Below, in pieces: positions 1 through 5,593 of a stretch of DNA of 5,627 bases; within the stretch, counting starts at the first letter, position 1; each line of letters opens with the position of its first letter. The notes beneath the pieces are model-generated. The model was not told the origin of the DNA and searched no databases. It saw nothing but the letters and a program-made list of their open reading frames with translations. Origin of the DNA: Nitrospirota bacterium (lineage in GTDB: Bacteria > Nitrospirota > Nitrospiria > Nitrospirales > Nitrospiraceae); the NCBI GenBank assembly GCA_004296865.1, contig SCVQ01000252.1, positions 1-5,627 of the forward strand, written 5' to 3'. A program made the position numbers and the translations under genes.

Positions 1-69
1 TGACTTGCTCCACCTTGGGACCACAACCGCCAGAAAGTAAACTTTAACTAACGCTACCACTTTACCGCT

Positions 70-375
70 TTACCGCCTAATAGGTTGATGAACTGTGACT
101 AACTTAGTTCCATCTGGAAATGTTCCTTCAACCTGAAACTCCGCCAACATTTCAGGAACGCCGGGCATTACGTCATCCCTGCTGAGCAAAGTCGCTCCAT
201 AGCTCATGAGGTCAGAGACTGTCCGTCCATCCCGAATCCCTTCCAGCACGGCAGCGGTCAAGTAGGCCACCGCCTCCGGATGATTCAGCTTGAGCCCCCG
301 CGCCTTCCGGTCCTTAGCCAACTGGGCCGCGACATAGATCAGGAGCTTTTCTTGTTCTCGTGGCGTCAAATGCAT
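70..375 (-). CDS. ureA: Urease gamma subunit UreA
   Basis: A 101-residue protein, the normal length for urease gamma. With UreB and UreC it forms the cytoplasmic nickel enzyme that hydrolyses urea to ammonia and carbamate; the active site is in UreC, and UreA is structural. Family landmarks run the whole length: [20 protein letters not shown] at 1-20, [14 protein letters not shown] at 26-39, [16 protein letters not shown] at 45-60, [15 protein letters not shown] at 63-77, and the end region [20 protein letters not shown] at 80-99. ATG start, with GGGTGAG about 5 bases upstream and AGGTGAG further up. It would head the urease operon leaving the window at the left. It is transcribed in the same direction as urt but separated from it by the inverted channel gene, so it needs its own promoter. 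Confidence 0.96.
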   Translation of the reverse strand: MHLTPREQEKLLIYVAAQLAKDRKARGLKLNHPEAVAYLTAAVLEGIRDGRTVSDLMSYGATLLSRDDVMPGVPEMLAEFQVEGTFPDGTKLVTVHQPIRR

Positions 376-411
376 CGGCTCACCCGCTCACCTGCCGTTT
401 ACGTTGCTTCC

Positions 412-443
412 AATTTACTCTGTTATTTTTCCGCTACCGTCAA
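412..443 (-). promoter_or_regulatory. Candidate promoter for ureA (weak)
   Basis: In the divergent ureA-channel spacer, TTGACG (minus strand, 438-443) resembles a -35 box and TAAATT (412-417) a -10 box. The 20-base spacing is longer than ideal, and the -10 matches only four of six consensus bases. The -10 lies about 36 bases before the ureA start. This AT-rich patch (about 405-435) is the only part of the spacer that looks promoter-like. I see no convincing promoter for the plus-strand channel gene and no sigma-54 or clear nitrogen-regulator site. Confidence 0.22.
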
Positions 444-528
444 CACGCCAACGGGGCAGAAGACTAGCACAAGGTCGGGCGACATTCAAACCCGTCCTTC
501 GCCGCTTTCTTGATGGCCCGACAGCCCT

Positions 529-1026
529 ATGCTACCGTGCGTCGGGGCCGTGCTGTTCTGCAATGGGATCTGGGTCCTGGGCCATATCCAGGACAGGGAA
601 ATCGCCGTCATCAACGTCCTGGTCGGCACGACCTCTTTTTTGGCGGCTATGCACAGCATCTTTCAGCACACGCACGAAACCATCGTCTTCGGAGCCCACG
701 TCCTGCTGTTTGCGTTCACATACTTGTGGGTAGCCTTCAACCGTTTCAACGGAGCGGATGGGCGAGGCCTTGGTTGGTATAGCCTGTTTGTTGCCATTAC
801 GGCGATTCCCACCAGGCTCACGATCTTGGCCGGAGCCGGGGGCAAGGTCTGGGCAACCTGGCTCGGGCTCAACTGGCTGGCCTGGGCCGGCTTGTGGTTT
901 CTCTATTTTTTGCTTCTGACCATTCAGAAGCCGGTCAGCAGAGTAACCGGCTGGATAACGGTTCTCCAAGCCATCTTCACGGGCTGGATTCCCGGCTACC
1001 TCTTGCTTGCCGGATACATCTCCTAG
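529..1026 (+). CDS. amiS/ureI: AmiS/UreI-family urea/short-chain amide channel
   Basis: A 165-residue inner-membrane protein with six likely helices (about 2-18, 26-43, 51-70, 82-101, 108-131, 141-162). Family hallmarks: VGAVLFCNGIWVLG at 5-18, FAFTYLWVAFN at 61-71, GWYSLFVAITAIP at 82-94, NWLAWAGLWFL at 115-125 and FTGWIPGYLLL at 150-160. These line up with UreI's FGFTYLYAAIN, SWYSLFVAINTVP, IWLAWGVLWL and LTAWIPAWLLF. UreI and AmiS form passive urea or amide pores. The long periplasmic loop of the Helicobacter acid-gated channel is missing, so acid gating is not expected. The ATG is the only start after an in-frame TGA (511-513); it lacks a clear ribosome site and the N-terminus is a few residues short of relatives. 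Divergent from ureA and convergent with the porin gene, it would supply urease with urea. Confidence 0.88.
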   Translation: MLPCVGAVLFCNGIWVLGHIQDREIAVINVLVGTTSFLAAMHSIFQHTHETIVFGAHVLLFAFTYLWVAFNRFNGADGRGLGWYSLFVAITAIPTRLTILAGAGGKVWATWLGLNWLAWAGLWFLYFLLLTIQKPVSRVTGWITVLQAIFTGWIPGYLLLAGYIS

Positions 1027-1034
1027 GGGGATGA

Positions 1035-2309
1035 TCAAAATAAATAAATCACATCCAGCGACAGGGTCTCCTGATGATTCGCAGGACCGGTCCCATATTG
1101 GAAAACGTTCTTGTTCGAGTGATCCTGCCGGAACTCCAAGCGGGTGATCAGCGAGTGCACCGGCTTGTATTGCAGTGTATAGGTGGTCTCCCAGAGAGTC
1201 TGCGCAATGTCCGGGGCCGTCGCTGTCGGCGTCGCCCCGACGCAGACATTCGCCTTGGCATACGATTCGGTCCCGTTGCAAGACACATAGCCCCCCGCAT
1301 CCTCAAAGAGCTCGCTGCGGAATCGGAGGCCCCACTGATCCGTCAAGTCATAGAGAACATAGCCTGCCACCCCATCCCATCGCGCGTTGCCCGCCCGGCT
1401 CAACGCACTGCTGTTCGTTTGGTTCGCATAGTAGGATTCCAGCACAACCGATGTTTTTTCGGTCAGCTGGACACTCAGGATTCCGCCTCCTAGCAAACGA
1501 TTGCCGCCCGAGCCCGCGGTCTGTCCATTCCGAGGCCCGAAGAGTCCATAGAGGGTGAACTTCACCCGGTCTGTCGGACTGAGTGTCAGGGCCGACTCCA
1601 CCATTAAATCGTTCGTGGCATCGCTGGTCGCAGACGTAATCGAGTTGATTCCCCCGATCGAAAACGAGACCTGCTTGCTGAACTGGTAGGAGGCCCGTAC
1701 GCCGAAGGTGGTAAAGGGCTGCCCTAACCCGAACAGCCAGGATCGAGAATAGTTCAGGTTGTTCGGACTCTCGAGGCCCTCGTACCCAATGAGGGTATTG
1801 ATGCGGCCAACCTTGAGGTCCAGCCCCTTCCCAAGCGGAGCCACATATTGGCCGTAGAATTCCTGGAAGTCGGCCAGGTTGCTGAGATTGGTGCCGCCGA
1901 TGAACTTCGAGTCCCTCCCGAAGTTGAACTTGACGCGGAACCCGACTCGGTCCTCGACGCTCCCGCCCGCTTTGGCTTCTTTCTCGAGCACGAGCTTCGC
2001 CAAATTGGGTCTGACCTGGTTGGCGTTGACGTCGAAGATCCGCAGCTGGTTGATGTTGCTCGAAGGGTTATTGAAATTCTGGGTATAGGAACCTTCCAGG
2101 TAGCCGGAAAAGACAATACCGAGCGCTTGCGAAATGACTCGCTTCTCCCCGACATCCCTACCGCCAATTTCTGTTGGGCTTGGCGCAACGACCGCAGAAG
2201 CCGGACCATCTAAGGCAACGACCTTGTCGACCTGCCCCTGAAACAATACGACGCAGAGGACAATCCCGATGCAGAAGCGATTCGGAATGAGCAGAGCAAT
2301 CCGACGCAG
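1035..2309 (-). CDS. Outer-membrane beta-barrel porin, OmpL/BBP2-like, probable urea/short-amide porin (FmdC-like)
   Basis: From a proposed CTG start the product is 424 residues. It opens with a signal peptide: RR at 2-3, hydrophobic core FCIGIVLCVVLF at 12-23, probable cleavage after VVA (30-32). The mature part shows alternating-residue beta strands throughout, the GYLEGSYTQNFNNP start of the barrel at 69-82 typical of the OmpL-like beta-barrel porin-2 family, and a terminal Phe in SLDVIYLF, the usual outer-membrane assembly signal. Two cysteines (about 344 and 356) could close a surface loop. Porins called FmdC, for short amides and urea, accompany urea transport genes in some bacteria, and the position after urtE suggests that role here; substrate is inference. 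The frame stays open to a GTG at 2597, but that extension would translate repeats and bury the signal peptide. Eight bases separate its stop from the channel gene's stop. Confidence 0.82.
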   Translation of the reverse strand: MRRIALLIPNRFCIGIVLCVVLFQGQVDKVVALDGPASAVVAPSPTEIGGRDVGEKRVISQALGIVFSGYLEGSYTQNFNNPSSNINQLRIFDVNANQVRPNLAKLVLEKEAKAGGSVEDRVGFRVKFNFGRDSKFIGGTNLSNLADFQEFYGQYVAPLGKGLDLKVGRINTLIGYEGLESPNNLNYSRSWLFGLGQPFTTFGVRASYQFSKQVSFSIGGINSITSATSDATNDLMVESALTLSPTDRVKFTLYGLFGPRNGQTAGSGGNRLLGGGILSVQLTEKTSVVLESYYANQTNSSALSRAGNARWDGVAGYVLYDLTDQWGLRFRSELFEDAGGYVSCNGTESYAKANVCVGATPTATAPDIAQTLWETTYTLQYKPVHSLITRLEFRQDHSNKNVFQYGTGPANHQETLSLDVIYLF

Positions 2310-2314
2310 GCGGG

Positions 2315-2320
2315 CCTCCT
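2315..2320 (-). promoter_or_regulatory. Strong Shine-Dalgarno for the porin gene
   Basis: The minus strand reads AGAGGAGG, a near-perfect anti-16S match, 5 bases before an in-frame CTG (2307-2309) and 14 bases before an in-frame ATT (2298-2300). No ATG, GTG or TTG in the porin frame sits at a usable distance. Because this site directly precedes the signal peptide, I use it to place the porin start. Confidence 0.6.
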
Positions 2321-2369
2321 CTGAATGTCGCGAATCTTGCCTGAAGCCGGATGGAAATGAAAGGGATGA

Positions 2370-2414
2370 GACGATGAGGTGTGACTTGACTTGCTTTTCA
2401 CTCAACTCCAACGC
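2370..2414 (-). pseudogene. Relic of a urtE-like 3' end (15 codons) upstream of the porin gene
   Basis: The minus strand reads ALELSEKQVKSHLIV, against AAELSEEQVKQHLIV at the true UrtE C-terminus (2620-2664): 12 of 15 residues and about 32 of 45 bases agree. Most of the base differences are third-position or conservative, as expected for two once-coding copies. The UrtE stop is replaced by TCA, so the frame stays open into the porin reading frame. The match lies beside repeat copy C, just as the true urtE lies beside copies A and B. I infer a remnant of a second urtE or close LivF-type paralogue. The short length leaves room for coincidence. Confidence 0.5.
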
Positions 2415-2417
2415 CGC

Positions 2418-2467
2418 CACTGCGCGCGTCCAATGAGGCCCTTCTGAGGGCGCGCGTTGCGCGAGCA
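2418..2467. repeat. Degenerate third copy (C) of the inverted-repeat core
   Basis: This 50-base stretch begins CACTGCGCGCGTC, has CTTCTGAGGG in the middle and ends GCGAGCA, the same landmarks in the same order and spacing as the cores of copies A and B. The outer arms of the element are not recognisable here, so it looks like a decayed or truncated copy. With the relic of urtE (2370-2414), the short hairpin repeat and copy A it fills most of the 307-base stretch 2310-2616, which has no other gene that I can support. Confidence 0.6.
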
Positions 2468-2481
2468 CCTCTCTTCTCTTA

Positions 2482-2512
2482 CCCCTCACCCTCTCTCCGC
2501 TCGGGGCGAGAA
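2482..2512. repeat. CCCTCACCCTC...GGGGCGAGA short hairpin repeat, copy 1
   Basis: The stretch CCCTCACCCTCTC followed by CTCGGGGCGAGA is related to the block at 3331-3370, shortened in the middle. Like that copy, it is followed on the plus strand by a large inverted-repeat element (here 17 bases further, copy A). The shared order and orientation suggest the two parts spread or duplicated together. Confidence 0.6.
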
Positions 2513-2527
2513 TATGTACTTCCAATA

Positions 2528-2616
2528 GGGAGGCTAGGTGGCTTCCAAACTGCGCGTGTCGAGGGAGCACTTTCTGAAGTGCGGCCTCCACGAGCACGGG
2601 AAGCTACCCAGCCTTC
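2528..2616. repeat. Inverted-repeat element copy A directly after the urtE stop
   Basis: Arms 2528-2546 (around GGCTAGGTGGCTTCC) and 2598-2616 (GGGAAGCTACCCAGCCTTCC-like) pair imperfectly, with a wobble and a mismatch. The core 2548-2596 matches copy B at about 40 of 49 bases, sharing AACTGCGCG, CACTTTCTGA and CGAGCA. The right arm ends one base before the urtE stop codon, so in the transcript a strong hairpin forms right at the end of urtE. It could protect the urt mRNA 3' end or attenuate read-through into the porin gene; no U-run follows, so it is not a standard intrinsic terminator. Confidence 0.82.
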
Positions 2617-3327
2617 CTAGACGATCAAATGCTGCTTCACCTGTTCTTCGCTCAACTCCGCCGCACGCCCCGACGCCACCACCGCCCCTTTGGCCATGAT
2701 CACATAGGTATCGGCCAGTCTGGCCGCAAACTCCATGTACTGTTCGACCAGCAGAATGGCAAATCGCCGCTCGGCCTTGAACCCCTCGATCACTTGCTCG
2801 ATTTGCTCCACGATGGACGGCTGGATGCCCTCAGTCGGCTCATCCAGCAGCAGCAGCTTCGGCTTGGAGAGCAATGCCCGCCCGATGGCCAGTTGCTGTT
2901 GCTGCCCTCCGCTTAAGACTCCGCCGGCCCGCTCCAGCATCTGAGCCAGAACCGGAAACAGCGAGAAGACCTCGTCGTAGGCGTCCTTCTCCGACCCGCC
3001 AATCTGGGACGCCGGCCTTGCCTCATAGCCCAGCCTGAGATTTTCACGCACCGAAAGGTGCGGGAAGATCTCGCGCCCCTGCGGCACATAGGCAATGCCC
3101 CGCCGGACCCGTCGGTCTGGGCTTTCCTCCGACACATCGGCTCCGTCAAACTGCATCCGCCCAGTCCGCGACTTCAGCAGACCCATGATGGTCTTGAGCA
3201 GCGTGGTCTTGCCGACTCCGTTCCGACCCATGAGGCAGACGACCTGGCCTGCCCCCACCTCCAGCGCGATGTTCCGGAGAATGTGGCTCTCGCCGTAGTA
3301 GACGTTGAGGTTATCAAGTCGCAGCAT
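2617..3327 (-). CDS. urtE: Urea ABC transporter ATP-binding subunit UrtE
   Basis: A 236-residue cytoplasmic ATPase of the LivF/UrtE type, the second nucleotide-binding subunit of the urea importer. Motifs: Walker A GRNGVGKTT at 34-42, Q-loop Gln83 in YVPQGREIF, signature LSGGQQQQLAIGRAL at 138-152, Walker B LLLLDEPTEGIQPS at 158-171, and ILLVEQYMEFA at 191-201, where Gln196 takes the H-loop histidine position, as is usual in the LivF/UrtE group. MGRNGVGKTTLLKTIMG and the TEGIQPS stretch are typical UrtE. The length is normal for the family. ATG start, with AGGAGG about 10 bases and GAGGG 3 bases upstream, both inside a repeat. The stop codon directly abuts repeat element A. It is the last urt gene; the porin gene follows on the same strand. 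Confidence 0.95.
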   Translation of the reverse strand: MLRLDNLNVYYGESHILRNIALEVGAGQVVCLMGRNGVGKTTLLKTIMGLLKSRTGRMQFDGADVSEESPDRRVRRGIAYVPQGREIFPHLSVRENLRLGYEARPASQIGGSEKDAYDEVFSLFPVLAQMLERAGGVLSGGQQQQLAIGRALLSKPKLLLLDEPTEGIQPSIVEQIEQVIEGFKAERRFAILLVEQYMEFAARLADTYVIMAKGAVVASGRAAELSEEQVKQHLIV

Positions 3328-3330
3328 CTT

Positions 3331-3370
3331 CCCTCACCCTCCTCCCCTCTCCCCACGTCGGGGCGAGGGT
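3331..3370. repeat. CCCTCACCCTC...GGGGCGAGGG short hairpin repeat, copy 2
   Basis: A pyrimidine-rich block starting CCCTCACCCTCC is followed by TCGGGGCGAGGGT; CCCTC and GAGGG are complementary. A related copy lies at 2482-2512, and in both places the block precedes the larger inverted-repeat element in the same plus-strand orientation, so the two form one composite unit. Read on the minus strand the block ends 3 bases before the urtE start and carries AGGAGGG (3337-3343) and GAGGG (3331-3335), the only ribosome-binding sequences for urtE. Confidence 0.7.
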
Positions 3371-3377
3371 TTCTAAG

Positions 3378-3463
3378 GATGGCTGGGATGCCCTCAACTG
3401 CGCGCATCGAGCGACCACTTTCTGAGGTGGGGGCTCTGCGAGCACAGAGGGCACCCAGCCATC
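3378..3463. repeat. Inverted-repeat element copy B between urtD and urtE
   Basis: An 86-base element with long arms: 3378-3395 (GATGGCTGGGATGCCCTC) pairs with 3447-3463 (GAGGGCACCCAGCCATC), 17 pairs with one bulged base. The 49-base core (3396-3444) contains ACTGCGCG and CACTTTCTGA and has a small internal stem, CCAC with GTGG. About 40 of 49 core bases match copy A downstream of urtE, in the same orientation. The size, arms and intergenic position resemble REP/MITE-type non-autonomous elements. No coding potential is apparent. In the urt mRNA this would be a strong hairpin and could set the relative levels of UrtD and UrtE. Confidence 0.85.
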
Positions 3464-3501
3464 TTCCCTCACAACATCAACTACAGTTTTATCGGTCTCG
3501 C

Positions 3502-4290
3502 TCAATTCACTCGCTCTGACGCGCTCGCTTTTTCCTTCTTGCGGCCCAGATAAATTTCCACCACGCGCGGGTCCGACTGGATTTTCTCCACCGGCCCCTC
3601 GCAGAGGACGGTCCCCTCGTGCAGGACCGTGACGGTGCGGGCGATCTGCCGCACGAATTCCATGTCATGCTCGATCACGATGATGGAATGCTTGTCCGCC
3701 AGCGACTGCAACAACTGGCCCGTCTGCTCGGTCTCCTGGTCGGTCATGCCGGCCACCGGCTCATCCACCAGGAGGAGCGTCGGATCCTGCAAGAGCACCA
3801 TGCCGATCTCCAACCATTGTTTTTCGCCGTGCGAGAGCGCTCCGGCCCGGACGCTCCGCTTCTCCGCCAGCCCGATGGTAACCAAGGCCCCATCGATCCG
3901 CTCGGCCTCGCCTGGCGTGGACTTGGCCCAGAGCGTCGAAAAGACCCCCTTGCTCTCCCGCTTGATCGAGAGTTCCAGGTTCTCCCAGACCGTCAGATTG
4001 CCGTAGACCGAGGGTGTCTGGAACTTGCGACCGATCCCCAACGAGGCGATTTGGTTTTCGCGCAGCGGCATCAGGTCCTGGTCCTTGCCGAAAATGACGC
4101 GGCCGGACTGGGGTTTCGCCTTCCCCGAGATCACGTCCAGCAAGGTGGTCTTGCCGGCTCCGTTGGGACCGATCACGACGCGCAACTCGTGATAGTTGAC
4201 GATGAAGTTGAGATGGCGGAGCGCCTTGAAGCCGTCGAAGTCGACCGTGACGTCTTCCAGGTAGATGATCGAGCCCCGTTCGTCGGTCAC
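3502..4290 (-). CDS. urtD: Urea ABC transporter ATP-binding subunit UrtD
   Basis: A 262-residue cytoplasmic ATPase of the LivG/UrtD type that drives urea import through UrtBC. Visible motifs: Walker A GPNGAGKT at 41-48, Q-loop Gln91 in RKFQTPSVY, signature LSHGEKQWLEIG at 152-163, Walker B LLLVDEP at 172-178, and H-loop His208 in VIEHDMEFV. The SHGEKQWLEIGM form of the signature is typical of UrtD and separates it from LivG. All catalytic residues are present. The start is GTG; GAGG lies 6 bases upstream and no better start is near. The protein continues for about 13 charged residues (KKEKASASERVN) beyond the usual IYLGR end. It lies 55 bases after urtC and 174 bases before urtE, the longer gap being taken up by a repeat element. 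Confidence 0.95.
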   Translation of the reverse strand: MTDERGSIIYLEDVTVDFDGFKALRHLNFIVNYHELRVVIGPNGAGKTTLLDVISGKAKPQSGRVIFGKDQDLMPLRENQIASLGIGRKFQTPSVYGNLTVWENLELSIKRESKGVFSTLWAKSTPGEAERIDGALVTIGLAEKRSVRAGALSHGEKQWLEIGMVLLQDPTLLLVDEPVAGMTDQETEQTGQLLQSLADKHSIIVIEHDMEFVRQIARTVTVLHEGTVLCEGPVEKIQSDPRVVEIYLGRKKEKASASERVN

Positions 4291-4345
4291 GTCACGCCTC
4301 GCTATCGCGCACGCTCACTCCACCGAGCCCACTGCCCATCTATGG

Positions 4346-5506
4346 CTACCGGCTCCCTGGCTCCGAGGCCGCCACTGACTTGTCCAACTCGTCGCCGTTT
4401 CGCTTTCGGGAAAGCCATCCACCGCTTACTTTCCGAACCAGTCCGACGCAGCCTTCCGGAAAGAATAAGACAACCGCGATAAACAGCCCACCCAGGAAGA
4501 AGGGCCAGAGTTCCGGAAAATGGTTGGTCAACACACTGCGTCCCAGGTTGACACCCACGGAGCCCAACACAGCCCCCACCAACGTGCCACGCCCTCCGAC
4601 CGCCACCCAGATGACCATCTCAATCGACGGCAACACACCTATTTGCGCAGGCGTGATAATCCCCACCTGCGGGACATAGAGAGCGCCGGCCAGCCCGGCT
4701 AAGGCGGCCGAGACCACGAAAACGAAGAGCTTGTAGTTGGCCGGGGAATAGCCGGAGAAAAGCACCCGTTGCTCGCTGTCTCGGATCGCCACCAGCACCT
4801 TGCCGGTCCTGGATCGGATGATCCAACGACACAGGAGATAGGCGCCGCCCAAGCAGAGCACGGTCACCACGTACAGGCCCCGTTGCGTGCCCGACTCGCT
4901 TAAACGGAATCCCAGGAGAGTCTTAAAATCCGTCAACCCGTTGGTCCCGCCCAGGTTCGTCTCGTTGCGATTGAAGACCAGCCAGGCCGAAAGCGCCAAG
5001 GCCTGCGTGATGATGGAAAAGTACACGCCCTTGATCCGGCTCCGGAACGCCAAGAACCCGAACAGCGCCGCAAAGAGGGTCGGAACGAGGACAGCCGCCA
5101 CCACCGCGAACCAGGCGCTGTAGAAAGGCTGCCAGAACAGCGGCAGCTCCTTCACTTGATTCCAGACCATGAAGTCGGGCAAGGCGCTGCCGTAGACGCT
5201 CTCGGTCCCGATCGAGAGCATCATGTGCATGCCGATCGCATAGGCGCCCAGGCCGAAAAAAACTCCGTGACCGAGACTCAAGATGCCGGTATAGCCCCAG
5301 ATCAGATCCAAGCCGAGCGCGAGGATCGCGAAAGCCAGGAACTTGCCGAACAGGTTCAGCGTGAAGTCCGAGACGTGCAGCCATGAGCCCGCTTCCGGCA
5401 GCACGTTCAAAATCGGCAGGACGATGAGCAAACAGAAGCCGACCAGCCAGAAGGACAAGCCCTCGCCGGATTCCCTGCCCTGCCCAGTCATTGTCGACTC
5501 TGACAC
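4346..5506 (-). CDS. urtC: Urea ABC transporter permease subunit UrtC
   Basis: A 386-residue integral membrane protein of the LivM/UrtC branch of branched-chain amino acid-type permeases; with UrtB it forms the inner-membrane path for urea. Hydrophobic segments lie near residues 18-36, 48-69, 76-98, 130-153, 160-178, 210-230, 258-277, 290-316 and 335-351. Family landmarks are GYTGILSLGHGVFFGLGAY at 71-89, FRSRIKGVYFSIITQAL at 154-170, the cytoplasmic ATPase-coupling loop around 231-252, ALYVPQVGIITP at 275-286 and GGRGTLVGA at 304-312. The ITQAL and YVPQVGI motifs favour urea UrtC over generic LivM. I chose the GTG start because GAGGG lies 4 bases upstream; an ATG five codons later (5491) has no comparable ribosome site. 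Between urtB and urtD on the same strand, with 55 bases to urtD. The tail after residue 360 is polar and looks cytoplasmic. Confidence 0.95.
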   Translation of the reverse strand: MSESTMTGQGRESGEGLSFWLVGFCLLIVLPILNVLPEAGSWLHVSDFTLNLFGKFLAFAILALGLDLIWGYTGILSLGHGVFFGLGAYAIGMHMMLSIGTESVYGSALPDFMVWNQVKELPLFWQPFYSAWFAVVAAVLVPTLFAALFGFLAFRSRIKGVYFSIITQALALSAWLVFNRNETNLGGTNGLTDFKTLLGFRLSESGTQRGLYVVTVLCLGGAYLLCRWIIRSRTGKVLVAIRDSEQRVLFSGYSPANYKLFVFVVSAALAGLAGALYVPQVGIITPAQIGVLPSIEMVIWVAVGGRGTLVGAVLGSVGVNLGRSVLTNHFPELWPFFLGGLFIAVVLFFPEGCVGLVRKVSGGWLSRKRNGDELDKSVAASEPGSR

Positions 5507-5529
5507 ATATCCCTCGTCGTCCCCTTAAT

Positions 5530-5589
5530 CGTGAAGCGTGAAGCGTAGGAGGTCTTTCCCGTTTAACGCTTCACGAACACCGCTTCACG
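5530..5589. repeat. Inverted repeat of GTGAAGCG-type units between urtB and urtC
   Basis: On the plus strand CGTGAAGCGT (5530-5539) is perfectly complementary to ACGCTTCACG (5566-5575). A second TGAAGCGT (5539-5546) and a second CGCTTCACG (5581-5589) allow a longer fold: outer stem 5530-5538 with 5581-5589, inner stem 5539-5546 with 5566-5573, and a 7-base bulge on one side. The element fills the urtB-urtC spacer. In the urt transcript no U-run follows the stem, so it is more likely an mRNA-stability or processing hairpin than a terminator. On the plus strand six Ts (5590-5595) do follow it. Confidence 0.75.
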
Positions 5590-5593
5590 TTTT

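Noticed and set aside
1..60. A possible start of another minus-strand gene (GTG then VALVKVYFLAVVV) after ureA
   Set aside because: Only about 20 codons are visible, there is no similarity to UreB or other urease proteins, and the ribosome site is unconvincing.
532..1281. A long minus-strand open frame opposite the channel gene and the porin 3' end
   Set aside because: It overlaps two well-supported genes, is rich in Arg, Gly, Asp and Pro as antisense GC-rich frames are, and shows no family motif.
2310..2597. An N-terminal extension of the porin frame back to a GTG at 2597
   Set aside because: It would translate two repeats and the urtE relic and place about 96 residues before a clear signal peptide; a much better ribosome site lies at 2315-2320.
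2418..3463. A CRISPR array formed by the repeated cores
   Set aside because: There are only three imperfect copies, unevenly spaced and separated by a whole gene, with large inverted arms; spacing and repeat identity do not fit CRISPR.
3619..4482. A long plus-strand open frame opposite urtD
   Set aside because: It is antisense to a well-supported ATPase gene and its residue pattern is a by-product of GC-rich codon use, with no recognisable domain.
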